DNA of 64,000 nt from Thiothrix litoralis (GTDB taxonomy: Bacteria > Pseudomonadota > Gammaproteobacteria > Thiotrichales > Thiotrichaceae), in assembly GCF_017901135.1 (NCBI RefSeq), contig NZ_CP072801.1, positions 1,488,001 through 1,552,000 on the forward strand. The letters run 5' to 3'. Under the pieces are notes generated by a model. That model ran no database searches, was not told the DNA's origin, and worked only from the letters and a program-made list of their open reading frames with translations. Position 1 is the first letter of the stretch, and every line of letters begins with the position of its first letter. Of this stretch, positions 1 through 8,475 are shown in pieces. The translations under genes were made by a program, and so were the position numbers.

Positions 1-277
1 GGCTGTTTTTGCTGCAAATCGCTTTCAGCCCTTCAACCACGTTGTCTTCCGAACCCATCACGGCGGCGATTTGATCCATCGCACTGGTTTGCAGCGGAAT
101 GGGTTCGCGGAAGTGGCGCACGAAAAACACTTTGCCGAAGGCGGTACAACCTTGCGCCCCGTGCAACATCGGAATGGCACGGTGAAAGCCGAGGAAGGCG
201 AGTGCTGCGCCGATGGTTTGGCTTGCTTTCAGAGGGCTGACGGACAGGGCTTTGTTGCGCTTGGTGATCTCAGCCAT
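1..277 (-). CDS. nifN: Nitrogenase FeMo-cofactor scaffold protein NifN, N-terminal part (cut by window edge)
   Basis: Only the first 92 codons lie in the window; the gene continues past position 1. NifN forms the NifE2N2 scaffold on which the NifB-derived Fe-S precursor is matured to FeMo-co in the cytoplasm. The start [17 protein letters not shown], the segment [22 protein letters not shown] and the following [16 protein letters not shown] are typical of the NifN/NifK-like N terminus. The ATG at 277-275 overlaps the nifE stop by 8 bp, so the two subunits are translationally coupled, as is usual for nifEN. Confidence 0.93.
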   Translation of the reverse strand, partial: MAEITKRNKALSVSPLKASQTIGAALAFLGFHRAIPMLHGAQGCTAFGKVFFVRHFREPIPLQTSAMDQIAAVMGSEDNVVEGLKAICSKNS

Positions 278-1670
278 GAGCGGCCTCCTTGGATACTGCC
301 CACGGCGCGGGTTTGCGGACAGCCTGCCAGATCGGGCTTTCGACCGTCAGGGCGAGTTGTTTGGCGAGTTCCAGCATCCCTTCGTAGCCTGCGTAACCAA
401 ATTCGCGTTCCTGATTGATGTCGAGGAACGGGATACGAGCTTTGAGCGCAGTGTACATATTGCGTCCACCTGCGATGAGGATGTCCACGTTGTATTCACG
501 CACGATATTGATCAGGGAACGCGGGCTGCCGTCTTCGACCATTTTGGTGTCTGCGCCCATGATTTCACGGATGCGGGCTTTGTCTTCTTCGGTGGATTTG
601 TTCGTCCCCGTCGCCACCACCGTCATGCCCAAATCTTGCAGGGCGGAAACGATTGACCAGGATTTCACCCCGCCGGTATACAGCAATACGCGCTTGCCCT
701 TGAGACGTTGCCGCCACGGTTCTAAGGCTTTGTTAATGCGGGCTTCTTCGCTGGCAATCAGGGCTTCGGTGCGTTCGGTGAGGTACGGGTCGTCGATCAG
801 GCGGGCGAAATCGCGCAAGGCATTGTTCATGTCTTGCACCCCGTAGAAGCTGCCTTCAAACCATTTGGTGCCGAATGCGTCTTCGAGCTTGCGAGCCACG
901 TTGAGCATTGCTTTGGAACACACCATCATGTTCACTTTGGCGCGGTGCATGGTTTGCACTTCGTGGAAACGCGCATCGCCGGAGAGGGTGCAAAGCACGC
1001 GGATGCCGAGGTGGTCGAGCAGTGGCAAGACGTGCCAGAGTTCGCCCGCGATATTGTATTCGCCGACCAGATTCACGTCGTGGACTTTGACGGTGTCGCT
1101 TTCTGCGCCGTGTGGCAGCGGGTCGGGTTCGCGGGTTCCGCACACGTGTTTCACCATTGCGTCACCGGCGATGCGGTTGCCGAGGTTTTTCGTGCCGTAA
1201 AATCCGGCGCAATCAATCGGCACGACGGGCGTTCCCCAGCGTTCTTGCGCAGATTTGCAGATGGCTTCGATGTCGTCGCCGATCAGCGCGGGGATGCAGG
1301 TGTTGTAGACGAAGACGGCGGAAGGGCTGTAGCTGTCGATCGCTTGTTTGATGGAATGGAACAGGCGTTTTTCACCGCGCCCCATGATCACATCCTGTTC
1401 GGTCAGGTCAGTGGTCATGCCAATCTTGAACAGGCGCGAACCGCTGGAACGTGTGCCACGATTGTCCCACGAGCTGCCAGCACAGGCGATGCTGCCGTGG
1501 ACAATGTGCGCCACGTCTGCAATCGGCAACAGCGCGATTTGTGCGCCATCGAACGCGCAACCACCCGCCGATGCGCCGGGTTTGGGGCGGGCGCAGCCGG
1601 ACTTTTCCTTTTTGTTGTGGGTACAAGCTGGTTCGTCCAGCAGTGCGGCAATGTCTTTGGACTTCATCAT
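270..1670 (-). CDS. nifE: Nitrogenase FeMo-cofactor scaffold protein NifE
   Basis: 466 aa, the usual length for NifE, the partner of NifN in the cofactor-assembly scaffold. The N-terminal cysteine-rich stretch and the segment [19 protein letters not shown] are characteristic; [10 protein letters not shown] and [13 protein letters not shown] belong to the NifD/NifE-type fold. The start is the first of two adjacent ATG codons, preceded by a GAGGTAA ribosome-binding site. A minus-strand sigma-54 promoter lies 36-51 bp upstream (1706-1721), with a NifA site further up. It is transcribed leftward into nifN; nifDK would be expected elsewhere. Confidence 0.96.
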   Translation of the reverse strand: MMKSKDIAALLDEPACTHNKKEKSGCARPKPGASAGGCAFDGAQIALLPIADVAHIVHGSIACAGSSWDNRGTRSSGSRLFKIGMTTDLTEQDVIMGRGEKRLFHSIKQAIDSYSPSAVFVYNTCIPALIGDDIEAICKSAQERWGTPVVPIDCAGFYGTKNLGNRIAGDAMVKHVCGTREPDPLPHGAESDTVKVHDVNLVGEYNIAGELWHVLPLLDHLGIRVLCTLSGDARFHEVQTMHRAKVNMMVCSKAMLNVARKLEDAFGTKWFEGSFYGVQDMNNALRDFARLIDDPYLTERTEALIASEEARINKALEPWRQRLKGKRVLLYTGGVKSWSIVSALQDLGMTVVATGTNKSTEEDKARIREIMGADTKMVEDGSPRSLINIVREYNVDILIAGGRNMYTALKARIPFLDINQEREFGYAGYEGMLELAKQLALTVESPIWQAVRKPAPWAVSKEAAHG

Positions 1671-1705
1671 GGGGCGTTACCTCGGTCAGTCGTTGGGAAG
1701 GACGT

Positions 1706-1721
1706 TGCAAGGGGTGTGCCA
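1706..1721 (-). promoter_or_regulatory. Sigma-54 (-24/-12) promoter of nifEN
   Basis: On the minus strand the bases read TGGCACACCCCTTGCA, an exact TGGCAC-N5-TTGCA element. It is 36 bp upstream of the nifE start and about 46 bp from a TGT-N10-ACA NifA site. Confidence 0.88.
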
Positions 1722-1766
1722 GATCTTTAAGTTGTTGTTATTTATATAAAGTATTGACGAGCTAAT

Positions 1767-1782
1767 TGTCGTGAACACGACA
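1767..1782. promoter_or_regulatory. NifA upstream activator site between nifE and the rightward nif operon
   Basis: TGT-CGTGAACACG-ACA fits TGT-N10-ACA. It is the core of a longer perfect palindrome with 8-bp arms (TTGTCGTG / CACGACAA). A weaker dyad (GTGTTT-N5-AAACAC, 1801-1817) follows. The site can serve both divergent sigma-54 promoters. Confidence 0.85.
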
Positions 1783-1867
1783 AGCTCAAGTTTCTCAGAG
1801 GTGTTTATGACAAACACCTGCCAATACTTAACCTCTAACCTAATGATAAATAAAAGGCTTGCAGTAC

Positions 1868-1883
1868 TGGCACGTTTCCTGCT
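1868..1883 (+). promoter_or_regulatory. Sigma-54 promoter of the rightward nif-linked operon
   Basis: TGGCACGTTTCCTGCT matches TGGCAC-N5-TTGCW with one mismatch (C for the first T of the -12 box). It lies 40 bp before the ATG at 1923. Confidence 0.78.
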
Positions 1884-1922
1884 CTACCACTGGCATTTGC
1901 TCATATGACAGGAGATTCCCCC

Positions 1923-2483
1923 ATGTTGCTGGATACCTACAAAGCCAACGAACTCATTTGGCTCACCACCATCAACGGCAAAACCAAAAACGGCCTGAAT
2001 GCATTCCGTGGCGACCTGATCGTCAAGCTCGGTGACTTCAACGAAGTCGCCAACAAACGCAACCCACCCGAAGCCGCCATCAAAGAAGCCGTGATTCTCG
2101 CCGACGACACCAGCCTGTTAATGGTCGTTGGCAACTTCAGCGACATCCTCGAATTGCCGGAATTCATCAGCCGTTTCACCGCCGATCTTGCCGCCGATTG
2201 CAAACCAATTTTCTTCATCGACAACCTCACAGAAAGCGTGGTGGTGGATGTGGACGGGCGGCAATACACCCTCATCTCATTGCCTGCTGGGATGATCTGG
2301 AACGAATTGCTGGATCTGTGCTTCCTCGACAAGCACGACCTCAAGGGACAGTCGACTGAAGATAAAGTCGTCACCGTTTATAACGCTCTGAAAACTTACA
2401 AACCTAAATTCAAGGCTTCCACCCTCGATGAAGCCATCGCCAACCGTAACAGCGTCAAACGTCAAGTTTGGGGCGCAGTTTAA
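1923..2483 (+). CDS. Unrecognised nif-linked protein, 186 aa
   Basis: I do not recognise this family. The ATG at 1923 is preferred over one at 1905 because a GGAG sits 9-10 bp before it. The protein (MLLDTYKANELIWLTTINGK...) is soluble, acidic in its first two thirds and without signal peptide or cysteine motif. It is the first gene of an apparent five-gene operon (unknown, glutaredoxin, SagB-type oxidoreductase, 66-aa protein, DadA) behind a NifA/sigma-54 promoter shared divergently with nifEN. A role in nitrogenase assembly or protection is inferred only from this position. Confidence 0.8.
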   Translation: MLLDTYKANELIWLTTINGKTKNGLNAFRGDLIVKLGDFNEVANKRNPPEAAIKEAVILADDTSLLMVVGNFSDILELPEFISRFTADLAADCKPIFFIDNLTESVVVDVDGRQYTLISLPAGMIWNELLDLCFLDKHDLKGQSTEDKVVTVYNALKTYKPKFKASTLDEAIANRNSVKRQVWGAV

Positions 2484-2493
2484 GGAACATACC

Positions 2494-2901
2494 ATGAGCA
2501 GCAACAAAACCCTCGACAAAATCCAACAGCAAGTCACCGAAAACGCGGTAATGATCTACATGAAAGGCACGCCCGACGCGCCCGAATGCGGCTTTTCCGG
2601 CAAAGCAGTCGGCTACCTGAAAAAGACTGGGGTGGAGTTCGCCTACGTCAACGTGCTGAAATCGCCCTTCATTTACGAATACCTGCCGCGCTTTTCGCAA
2701 TTCCCCACCTTCCCGCAAGTTTTCGTGGGCGGCGAATTGGTCGGTGGCAGCGACATCGTGGAAGAGCTGTACAACAGCGGTGAATTGCAAACCCAACTCG
2801 CGGCACTGGTAAAACAAGGGAAACTGCCAGAACCCAGCGTTTCCGCTACCATCAGCAGTGAACCGGCAACCGCCGACAATCTGGTACAACTCACGCTGTA
2901 A
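2494..2901 (+). CDS. grxD: Monothiol CGFS glutaredoxin (Grx4/GrxD type)
   Basis: 135 aa. The active site is CGFS in APECGFSGKAV (about residues 28-38), followed by FPTFPQVFVGGELVGGSDIV, the glutathione and Fe-S binding face of monothiol glutaredoxins. Proteins of this family bind a glutathione-ligated [2Fe-2S] cluster and pass it on to targets. A tail of about 25 residues extends past the usual end. The start at 2494 is chosen because it begins at MSSNKTLDKI, 10 bp after the previous stop. The stop overlaps the next ATG by one base (TAATG). Its place in a NifA-controlled operon suggests a cluster carrier for nitrogenase. Confidence 0.92.
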   Translation: MSSNKTLDKIQQQVTENAVMIYMKGTPDAPECGFSGKAVGYLKKTGVEFAYVNVLKSPFIYEYLPRFSQFPTFPQVFVGGELVGGSDIVEELYNSGELQTQLAALVKQGKLPEPSVSATISSEPATADNLVQLTL

Positions 2902-4409
2902 TGGATACCACACAAACGGTACGTGCCTACCACGAACGCACCAAACACCGTCTGGATGCCTATGCCAAAGGCCCGGAGTTTCTGGACTGGGATCAGCAAC
3001 CGAACCCGTTCCGGCGGTTCGTGGGCGCGGACGTGGTGGAATTGGCGTTGGAAGATAGCGAGGGAATTGCCGCCCTGCTGCAACTCTCCCTCGGCCTATC
3101 CGCGTGGAAACAATACGGCTCCGACCGCTGGGCATTGCGTTGCAACCCCTCCAGCGGCAACCTGCATCCTACCGAAGGCTACGTTATCGCCAATGGTATC
3201 GGCGAGCTGGGCGATGGTGTTTACCACTACGCCCCCCACGAACACGCACTGGAATTACGCGGCAAACTGGCTGACAGCGATTCCCCGCCACAACTTCTGC
3301 TCAGCTTGAGCAGCATCGCATGGCGCGAAGCCTGGAAATACGGCGAACGCGCCTTCCGCTACGTGCAACTCGATGCCGGTCACGCGCTGGGCGCAATCCG
3401 CTACGCTGCCGCAGCACTGGGCTTGCAGGTAGAACTACTCCCCGTCGCCGATACCGAAATTTCCACATTGTTAGGGCTGGATCGGGCAGAAGATTTCACG
3501 GATGCCGAAGCCGAACACCCCGACATGCTACTCCGCATCCACACAGGTTCTGCCGCCCCCTTCCACCTCCCCACCGTCACCCAATGGCACGGCAAAGCCA
3601 ACGCACTAGGCGGCCTCCCCAAATACAACTGGCCAATTATCGACGAAGTAACCACCGCCACCGTATCTACCCGTAGGGGCGTATCGCATACGCCCTCTTC
3701 AGGCATTCGTGAACCCCAATCCGACCTAATCCCACTGATCCGGCAACGCCGCAGCGCCCAAGCCTTCAGCGGCAAAACCAGCACCCTACCCCGCGACACT
3801 TTTTACGCGATGCTGTCTGCCTTACTGCCTGCCAACAATCCCGTACCGTGGGACGTATGGACACTGCCCATTCGCCTCCACCCAATCTTATTCGTGCATC
3901 GTGTCGAAGGCTTACCCGCTGGCCTATACGCCCTGCCCCGCCATGAAGAAGCCGCAACCACCTTACGCACTGCCATGAACCCCGATTTCGGCTGGCAAAC
4001 CCCAGAAGGCTGCCCCGATAACCTGCCCCTATTCCACCTACTAACAGCCGATGCCCGCAAAACCGCCCGCACGCTTTCTTGCCACCAAGACATCGCCTCC
4101 ACCAGCAGTTTCAGCCTCGGCATGTTGGCGGCATTCGACGCAGGTTTGGCGGAAGGCGCACCCGTTTACCGCCACCTTTACTGGGAAGCAGGCTTAATCG
4201 GGCAAATCCTCTACCTGCAAGCCGAAGCCGCCGGAGCACGCGGCACGGGCATCGGCTGCTTCTTCGACGACAGCGTGCATGAGGTATTGGGCTTGCGGGA
4301 TACCCAATTCCAAAGCCTCTACCATTTCACCGTCGGCAACCCCTCCATCGACACCCGGCTGGAAATGCTGCCCCCTTATTCCCACCTACCCAAAGAACGC
4401 CAGCCATGA
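2901..4409 (+). CDS. SagB/ThcOx-type nitroreductase-fold oxidoreductase, two tandem domains
   Basis: 502 aa. Two nitroreductase-like (FMN) halves are visible, about residues 50-230 and 275-490. The first contains LRCNPSSGNLHPTEGYV and YHYAPHEHALE; the second begins PLIRQRRSAQAFSG and contains LFHLLTADAR and EAGLIGQILYLQAEAAGARGTG. This pattern is that of SagB-family dehydrogenases, usually peptide azoline oxidases. No cyclodehydratase partner is seen, so the substrate is unknown. The linker between halves contains a 19-bp palindrome (3677-3695) read in frame. Translation is coupled to the glutaredoxin upstream and overlaps the small gene downstream (ATGA). Confidence 0.85.
   Translation: MDTTQTVRAYHERTKHRLDAYAKGPEFLDWDQQPNPFRRFVGADVVELALEDSEGIAALLQLSLGLSAWKQYGSDRWALRCNPSSGNLHPTEGYVIANGIGELGDGVYHYAPHEHALELRGKLADSDSPPQLLLSLSSIAWREAWKYGERAFRYVQLDAGHALGAIRYAAAALGLQVELLPVADTEISTLLGLDRAEDFTDAEAEHPDMLLRIHTGSAAPFHLPTVTQWHGKANALGGLPKYNWPIIDEVTTATVSTRRGVSHTPSSGIREPQSDLIPLIRQRRSAQAFSGKTSTLPRDTFYAMLSALLPANNPVPWDVWTLPIRLHPILFVHRVEGLPAGLYALPRHEEAATTLRTAMNPDFGWQTPEGCPDNLPLFHLLTADARKTARTLSCHQDIASTSSFSLGMLAAFDAGLAEGAPVYRHLYWEAGLIGQILYLQAEAAGARGTGIGCFFDDSVHEVLGLRDTQFQSLYHFTVGNPSIDTRLEMLPPYSHLPKERQP
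3677..3695. repeat. Palindromic element inside the SagB-type gene
   Basis: GGGCGTAT-CGC-ATACGCCC is a perfect inverted repeat with 8-bp arms and a 3-bp loop. It lies in the interdomain linker and is translated in frame (RRGVSHTPSS). It resembles a short REP-type insertion tolerated in a linker. Confidence 0.6.
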
Positions 4410-4606
4410 CCGTAGCCGAAGAACTCGTCGACCTGAAAGCCCGCATCGCCACGGTATTCGCCCAACGCGAAAGCCTCAAACAAGCGATGGGTGAAGGCAA
4501 AATGCCACCCCGCCAAGGTTTCCGCGAACTGGAAAGCGTGGATACGGAACTTTCCGCGCTGGATTTGCGCTTCAAACAATTGTGGGATGCACAACAACAG
4601 CGGTAA
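4406..4606 (+). CDS. Small charged helical protein, 66 aa, unknown
   Basis: Unrecognised. MTVAEELVDLKARIATVF... is charged and rich in L, E, K, R and Q, predicting one or two long helices, possibly a coiled coil. The ATG overlaps the preceding stop (ATGA) and the next gene starts 7 bp after its stop, so it is embedded in the operon and probably translated. No cysteine, no signal peptide. Function unknown. Confidence 0.72.
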   Translation: MTVAEELVDLKARIATVFAQRESLKQAMGEGKMPPRQGFRELESVDTELSALDLRFKQLWDAQQQR

Positions 4607-4612
4607 AACACC

Positions 4613-5866
4613 ATGAAAGTACTAGTCCTAGGCGGCGGAGTCATTGGGGTCAGCACTGCCTATTACCTTGCCAAGGCAGGGCATGAGGTGCAACTGGTGG
4701 AACGCCAATCCGAGGTGGCATTCGAGACCAGCCACGCCAATGCAGGGCAAATTTCACCCGGTTATTCCGCGCCTTGGGCTGCTCCCGGCATCCCGCTCAA
4801 GGCCCTGCATTGGATGCTGATGGAACACAGCCCGCTGCATGTTTACCCACATCTGGATTGGGCAATGTGGCGGTGGCTGGGCGCTTTCCTAAGGAATTGC
4901 ACCTTATCCCGTTACCAGCTCAACAAAGCCCGCATGGTACGGCTGGCAGAATACAGCCGCGATTGCTTGCGCGAATTACGGGCAGAAACCGGCATTCGTT
5001 ACGACGAACGCAGCCTCGGCACGCTCCAATTATTCCGCACCCAGCAACAATTGGACGGTATCCACAAAGATGCCGCTATCCTGCAAGCGCAAGGAGTGCC
5101 GTTCAACATCCTCGACCGGGAAGGCGTGATCCGCCACGAACCGGCACTGGCGCAGGTGCAGCACAAATACGTCGGTGGCCTGCATTTGCCGGATGATGAA
5201 ACCGGCGACTGTTTCCGCTTCACCCAAACCTTATCGGGCATGGCGGAACAGATGGGCGTGATTTTCCACTGCAATACCACCGTTCAAGGCTTAGTCGCCA
5301 GCGGGCAAACCTTAAGCTGTGTGCAAACCAGCAAGGGCTTGATGCAGGCTGATGCGTATGTGCTGGCGTTGGGCAGCCATTCCCCGTTGCTGCTCAAGCC
5401 TTTGGGTATCCGTTTACCGATTTATCCGGTGAAAGGCTATTCCCTCACCGTACCGATTACCCACCCGGAACACGCCCCCGAATCCACCGTCATGGATGAA
5501 ACCCACAAGGTTGCCATTACCCGTTTGGGGGAGCGCATCCGCTTGGGGGGAACGGCGGAACTGAACGGTTTTGACCTGAGCCTGCCAGCCAAACGCCTTG
5601 CCACGCTGCAATACGTATTGTCTGACCTGTTTCCCAACGGCAGCGACCCCAGCAAAGCCAGTTTCTGGGCAGGATTGCGCCCCATGACCCCCGATGGCAC
5701 ACCCATCCTTGGCAAAACGCCGTATTCCGGTTTATTTCTCAACACCGGGCATGGCACGCTGGGTTGGACGATGGCAGCAGGCAGCGGGCGGATACTGGCA
5801 GCCATGCTCAGCGGGCAAACGGCGGACATCGCACTGGAAGGGCTGGGCATGGAACGTTACGGGTAA
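4613..5866 (+). CDS. dadA: D-amino acid dehydrogenase small subunit (DadA-like FAD oxidoreductase)
   Basis: 417 aa, matching DadA length. The N terminus has the dinucleotide-binding motif VLGGGVIGVSTAYYLAKAGH, followed by the DadA hallmark ETSHANAGQISPGYSAPWAAPG. The C terminus has WAGLRPMTPDGTPILG and NTGHGTLGWTMA. DadA oxidises D-amino acids to 2-oxo acids and ammonia, feeding electrons to the respiratory chain. No alanine racemase (DadX) accompanies it. It is the last gene of a NifA-promoter operon, an unexpected setting, and may have been recruited for another amine or amino acid. Confidence 0.88.
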   Translation: MKVLVLGGGVIGVSTAYYLAKAGHEVQLVERQSEVAFETSHANAGQISPGYSAPWAAPGIPLKALHWMLMEHSPLHVYPHLDWAMWRWLGAFLRNCTLSRYQLNKARMVRLAEYSRDCLRELRAETGIRYDERSLGTLQLFRTQQQLDGIHKDAAILQAQGVPFNILDREGVIRHEPALAQVQHKYVGGLHLPDDETGDCFRFTQTLSGMAEQMGVIFHCNTTVQGLVASGQTLSCVQTSKGLMQADAYVLALGSHSPLLLKPLGIRLPIYPVKGYSLTVPITHPEHAPESTVMDETHKVAITRLGERIRLGGTAELNGFDLSLPAKRLATLQYVLSDLFPNGSDPSKASFWAGLRPMTPDGTPILGKTPYSGLFLNTGHGTLGWTMAAGSGRILAAMLSGQTADIALEGLGMERYG

Positions 5867-5901
5867 TGTCGGTTTCCACACAGTTCCCACCCGTCCGCGT
5901 G

Positions 5902-5917
5902 TGTCGCAGACTCGACA
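5902..5917. promoter_or_regulatory. NifA upstream activator site for nifV
   Basis: TGT-CGCAGACTCG-ACA fits TGT-N10-ACA and lies 53 bp upstream of the nifV -24 element. Confidence 0.85.
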
Positions 5918-5970
5918 AAACCAATGAAAAATTCACTACTATTTTATTAAAAACAACAGCTTAAAAACTA

Positions 5971-5986
5971 TGGCACAAGTATTGCT
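5971..5986 (+). promoter_or_regulatory. Sigma-54 promoter of nifV-cysE
   Basis: TGGCACAAGTATTGCT is an exact TGGCAC-N5-TTGCT element, 35 bp before the nifV start and paired with the NifA site at 5902. Confidence 0.9.
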
Positions 5987-6021
5987 GACATCAAGCAAAG
6001 ATCATCAGCAAGGCGAACACC

Positions 6022-7173
6022 ATGCACCACAGCAAGCGTTTCATCACCATCAACGACACCACCCTGCGCGACGGCGAACAATCCGCTAGCGTGGCGTTTT
6101 CCCTTGCGGAAAAGCTAGCGATTGCACGCGGGCTGGATGCCTTGGGTGTTCCCGAACTCGAAGTCGGCATCCCCGCGATGGGCGAGGAAGAACGCGACTC
6201 CATCCGCGCCGTTGCCGACCTTGGGTTAAATGCTCGGCTGATGGTGTGGAGCCGGATGCGCCGCGACGACATCCTGCTGTGCCGCGATTTGGGGGTGGAT
6301 ATGATCGACATTTCCATCTCGGTTTCCGACCAGCAAATTTTCCACAAACTCAAGCGTGACCGCGCTTGGGTGTTGCAACAAATCTGGGCGCACGTACAAA
6401 TCGCCAAAGATTTGGGCATTGGCGTGTGCGTCGGTGGCGAAGATGCTTCCCGCGCTGACCGTGACTTCCTGCTGCAAGTGCTGGCAACGGCACAAGCGGC
6501 AGGCGCACAACGCTTCCGCTTCGCCGACACCGTGGGCATCCTCGAACCGTTCGCCACCCACGACTGGATAGCTTCACTGCGGGCGCATACCGACATGGAA
6601 ATCGAAATGCACGCCCACGACGACCTCGGTCTTGCTACTGCTAATTCTCTCGCCGCCGCCCGCGCAGGCGCTACCCACATCAATACTACCGTCCATGGGC
6701 TTGGCGAACGCGCTGGCAATGCGCCGTTGGAGGAAGTCGCGCTGGGGCTGGGGCGATTGTACGGGCTGGATTGCGGCGTTAACCTAAAACGCTTCCCCAA
6801 ACTCTCCTTGCTGGTGGAAAAAGCCTCCGGTCGTCCGGTCGGCTGGCAAAAAAGTCTGGTCGGCGAAGGCGTGTTCACCCACGAATCCGGCATCCACGTC
6901 GATGGCTTGCTGAAAGATTCGCGCAATTACCAAGGTGTCGATCCGGCGGACATGGGGCGGCACCACCAATTGGTGCTGGGCAAACATTCCGGCAGCCACG
7001 GGGTGCAACGTGCCTACGCCCTGCTCGGCGTACCGCTGGAGCATGAACAGGCCGAAGCGATTCTCGCGCTGGTACGGCGTTTTTCCACCCAACACAAACG
7101 CCCACCGACGGCGGATGATTTGCAGCAGTTTTTGCAACAGACTTGTGTGGCGGAGGTGGGGATATGTTGTTAG
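6022..7173 (+). CDS. nifV: Homocitrate synthase NifV
   Basis: 383 aa. NifV condenses acetyl-CoA with 2-oxoglutarate to give homocitrate, the organic ligand of FeMo-co. The DRE-TIM motif is in [17 protein letters not shown] (about residues 10-26), the metal-binding HAHDDLG is near residue 195, and the [14 protein letters not shown] loop follows. [16 protein letters not shown] is also typical. It has its own NifA/sigma-54 promoter, and its last codons overlap the start of the serine acetyltransferase gene. Confidence 0.95.
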   Translation: MHHSKRFITINDTTLRDGEQSASVAFSLAEKLAIARGLDALGVPELEVGIPAMGEEERDSIRAVADLGLNARLMVWSRMRRDDILLCRDLGVDMIDISISVSDQQIFHKLKRDRAWVLQQIWAHVQIAKDLGIGVCVGGEDASRADRDFLLQVLATAQAAGAQRFRFADTVGILEPFATHDWIASLRAHTDMEIEMHAHDDLGLATANSLAAARAGATHINTTVHGLGERAGNAPLEEVALGLGRLYGLDCGVNLKRFPKLSLLVEKASGRPVGWQKSLVGEGVFTHESGIHVDGLLKDSRNYQGVDPADMGRHHQLVLGKHSGSHGVQRAYALLGVPLEHEQAEAILALVRRFSTQHKRPPTADDLQQFLQQTCVAEVGICC

Positions 7174-7937
7174 AACTGATTGGCGAAGACATCACCTGCG
7201 TCTTCCAACGCGACCCCGCCGCCCGTTCGCGGCTGGAAGTTGCCACGCTCTACCCTGGCATCCACGCGGTGATGTTGCAGCGCATTGCCCACAGCCTGTG
7301 GAAGCGCAACTGGCGCTATTTCCCGCGCTTCCTTTCGTACTTTGCCCGCTTCTGGACGAATATCGACATCCACCCCGGTGCGAAAATCGGGCGACGCTTT
7401 TTCATCGACCACGGCGCTTGCGTGGTGATCGGCGAAACCGCCGAGATCGGTGACGATGTAACGCTCTACCACGGCGTGACCCTCGGCGGCGTATCCTGGA
7501 ATAAGGGCAAACGCCACCCTACCCTCGGCAATCGCGTGGTGGTCGGGGCAGGCGCAAAGATTCTCGGCCCGATTGAACTGGGCAACGACGTGCGCGTTGG
7601 CTCGAATTCCGTGGTGGTCAAAAACATTCCGGCGGGCAAGACCGTGGTCGGCATCCCCGGCAAAATCGTGCAAAACAAAGTCGCCCGCAACGACAACCCC
7701 GAAGGCATCGACCTCAACCACCATCTGATTCCCGACCCGGTGGCAGGCGCAATCCAGTGCCTGCTCGACCGCATCCGTTTGCTGGAAGAAGCCGCAGGCA
7801 CACGCGGCTGCTTGCCCGAACAAGAAGACGACAGCGCGGAATGCCATCATTGCGATGCCCGCGATCTGTGCGACGACGAATTACCTAACACACCCATCAC
7901 CGAACATCCGATTCACTTTAAAAAATCAGGGGACTAA
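7164..7937 (+). CDS. nifP: Serine O-acetyltransferase, nif-associated (NifP/CysE)
   Basis: 257 aa. It acetylates L-serine with acetyl-CoA to give O-acetylserine, the precursor of the cysteine that NifS uses as sulfur donor. The left-handed beta-helix hexapeptides run from about residue 70: [43 protein letters not shown], then [15 protein letters not shown]. The ATG at 7164 overlaps nifV by 10 bp and follows a GGAGGTGGGG site. The cysteine-containing C-terminal tail ([10 protein letters not shown]) is longer than in housekeeping CysE. The location directly after nifV matches Azotobacter cysE1. Confidence 0.92.
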   Translation: MLLELIGEDITCVFQRDPAARSRLEVATLYPGIHAVMLQRIAHSLWKRNWRYFPRFLSYFARFWTNIDIHPGAKIGRRFFIDHGACVVIGETAEIGDDVTLYHGVTLGGVSWNKGKRHPTLGNRVVVGAGAKILGPIELGNDVRVGSNSVVVKNIPAGKTVVGIPGKIVQNKVARNDNPEGIDLNHHLIPDPVAGAIQCLLDRIRLLEEAAGTRGCLPEQEDDSAECHHCDARDLCDDELPNTPITEHPIHFKKSGD

Positions 7938-7941
7938 CATC

Positions 7942-8475
7942 ATGGATTTGCAGGATTTTGAAGCCGAAGACCTTTATTTCAACGCCACCATCGACCCTGA
8001 AATCGCCGCATTATTGGAGGAAGCCTCCAACCTTTACCCAGAACCGGAGGCCGAAACCCTGCTACTTCGTGCTTATTTCCTCGCCCCCGAAGATTTGAAC
8101 GTGCTGGTCGCACTGTACCGCTATTTCTACTACCAACATCGCCTGCCGGATGCGCTAAACGTGGCACACAAAGCCATCGCCGTCAGCGGCAAACGTTTGC
8201 ACCTGCCGGAAGATTGGCGGCATTTGACCCGTTTGCATCTGGGGCAAGGTGTGCTGGTTTCCATGACCTTGACGCGCTTCTACCTGATGGCGCACAAGGG
8301 CGCGGGCTATCTGGAAATGCGGCTGGGGGAACTGGCGGATGCGGTCGGGCGGCTGCAAACGCTGGTGGATATTGATAGCAACGACCGGCTGGGCGCGAAG
8401 GCGTTGCTGGTGCTGGCGCAGGAGCATTTGTATGAGCAGCAAGGGGTGGCGGTGTTGCGCAAGGCGGCGGGTTAA
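7942..8475 (+). CDS. Unrecognised helical (TPR-like) nif-operon protein, 177 aa
   Basis: I do not recognise a named family. The start at 7942 lies 4 bp after the cysE stop and follows AGGGGAC. The sequence (ALLEEASNLYPEPEAETLLLRAYFLAPED, then VLVALYRYFYYQ and ALNVAHKAIAV) has the alternating large/small pattern of tetratricopeptide helices. Its position between cysE and the nifW promoter points to a nif accessory role. The stop codon overlaps the stop of the convergent Fic gene, so the foreign block begins immediately at its 3' end. Confidence 0.8.
   Translation: MDLQDFEAEDLYFNATIDPEIAALLEEASNLYPEPEAETLLLRAYFLAPEDLNVLVALYRYFYYQHRLPDALNVAHKAIAVSGKRLHLPEDWRHLTRLHLGQGVLVSMTLTRFYLMAHKGAGYLEMRLGELADAVGRLQTLVDIDSNDRLGAKALLVLAQEHLYEQQGVAVLRKAAG

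Noticed and set aside
834-1730. Long plus-strand open frame of 298 codons opposite nifE
   Set aside because: It is antisense to a clear nifE, has a histidine/phenylalanine-rich composition typical of a shadow frame, and no ribosome-binding site.
1801-1817. Second NifA site in the nifE divergent region
   Set aside because: The dyad has TGT-N9-ACA spacing, one base short of the consensus, so it is mentioned only as a weak companion.
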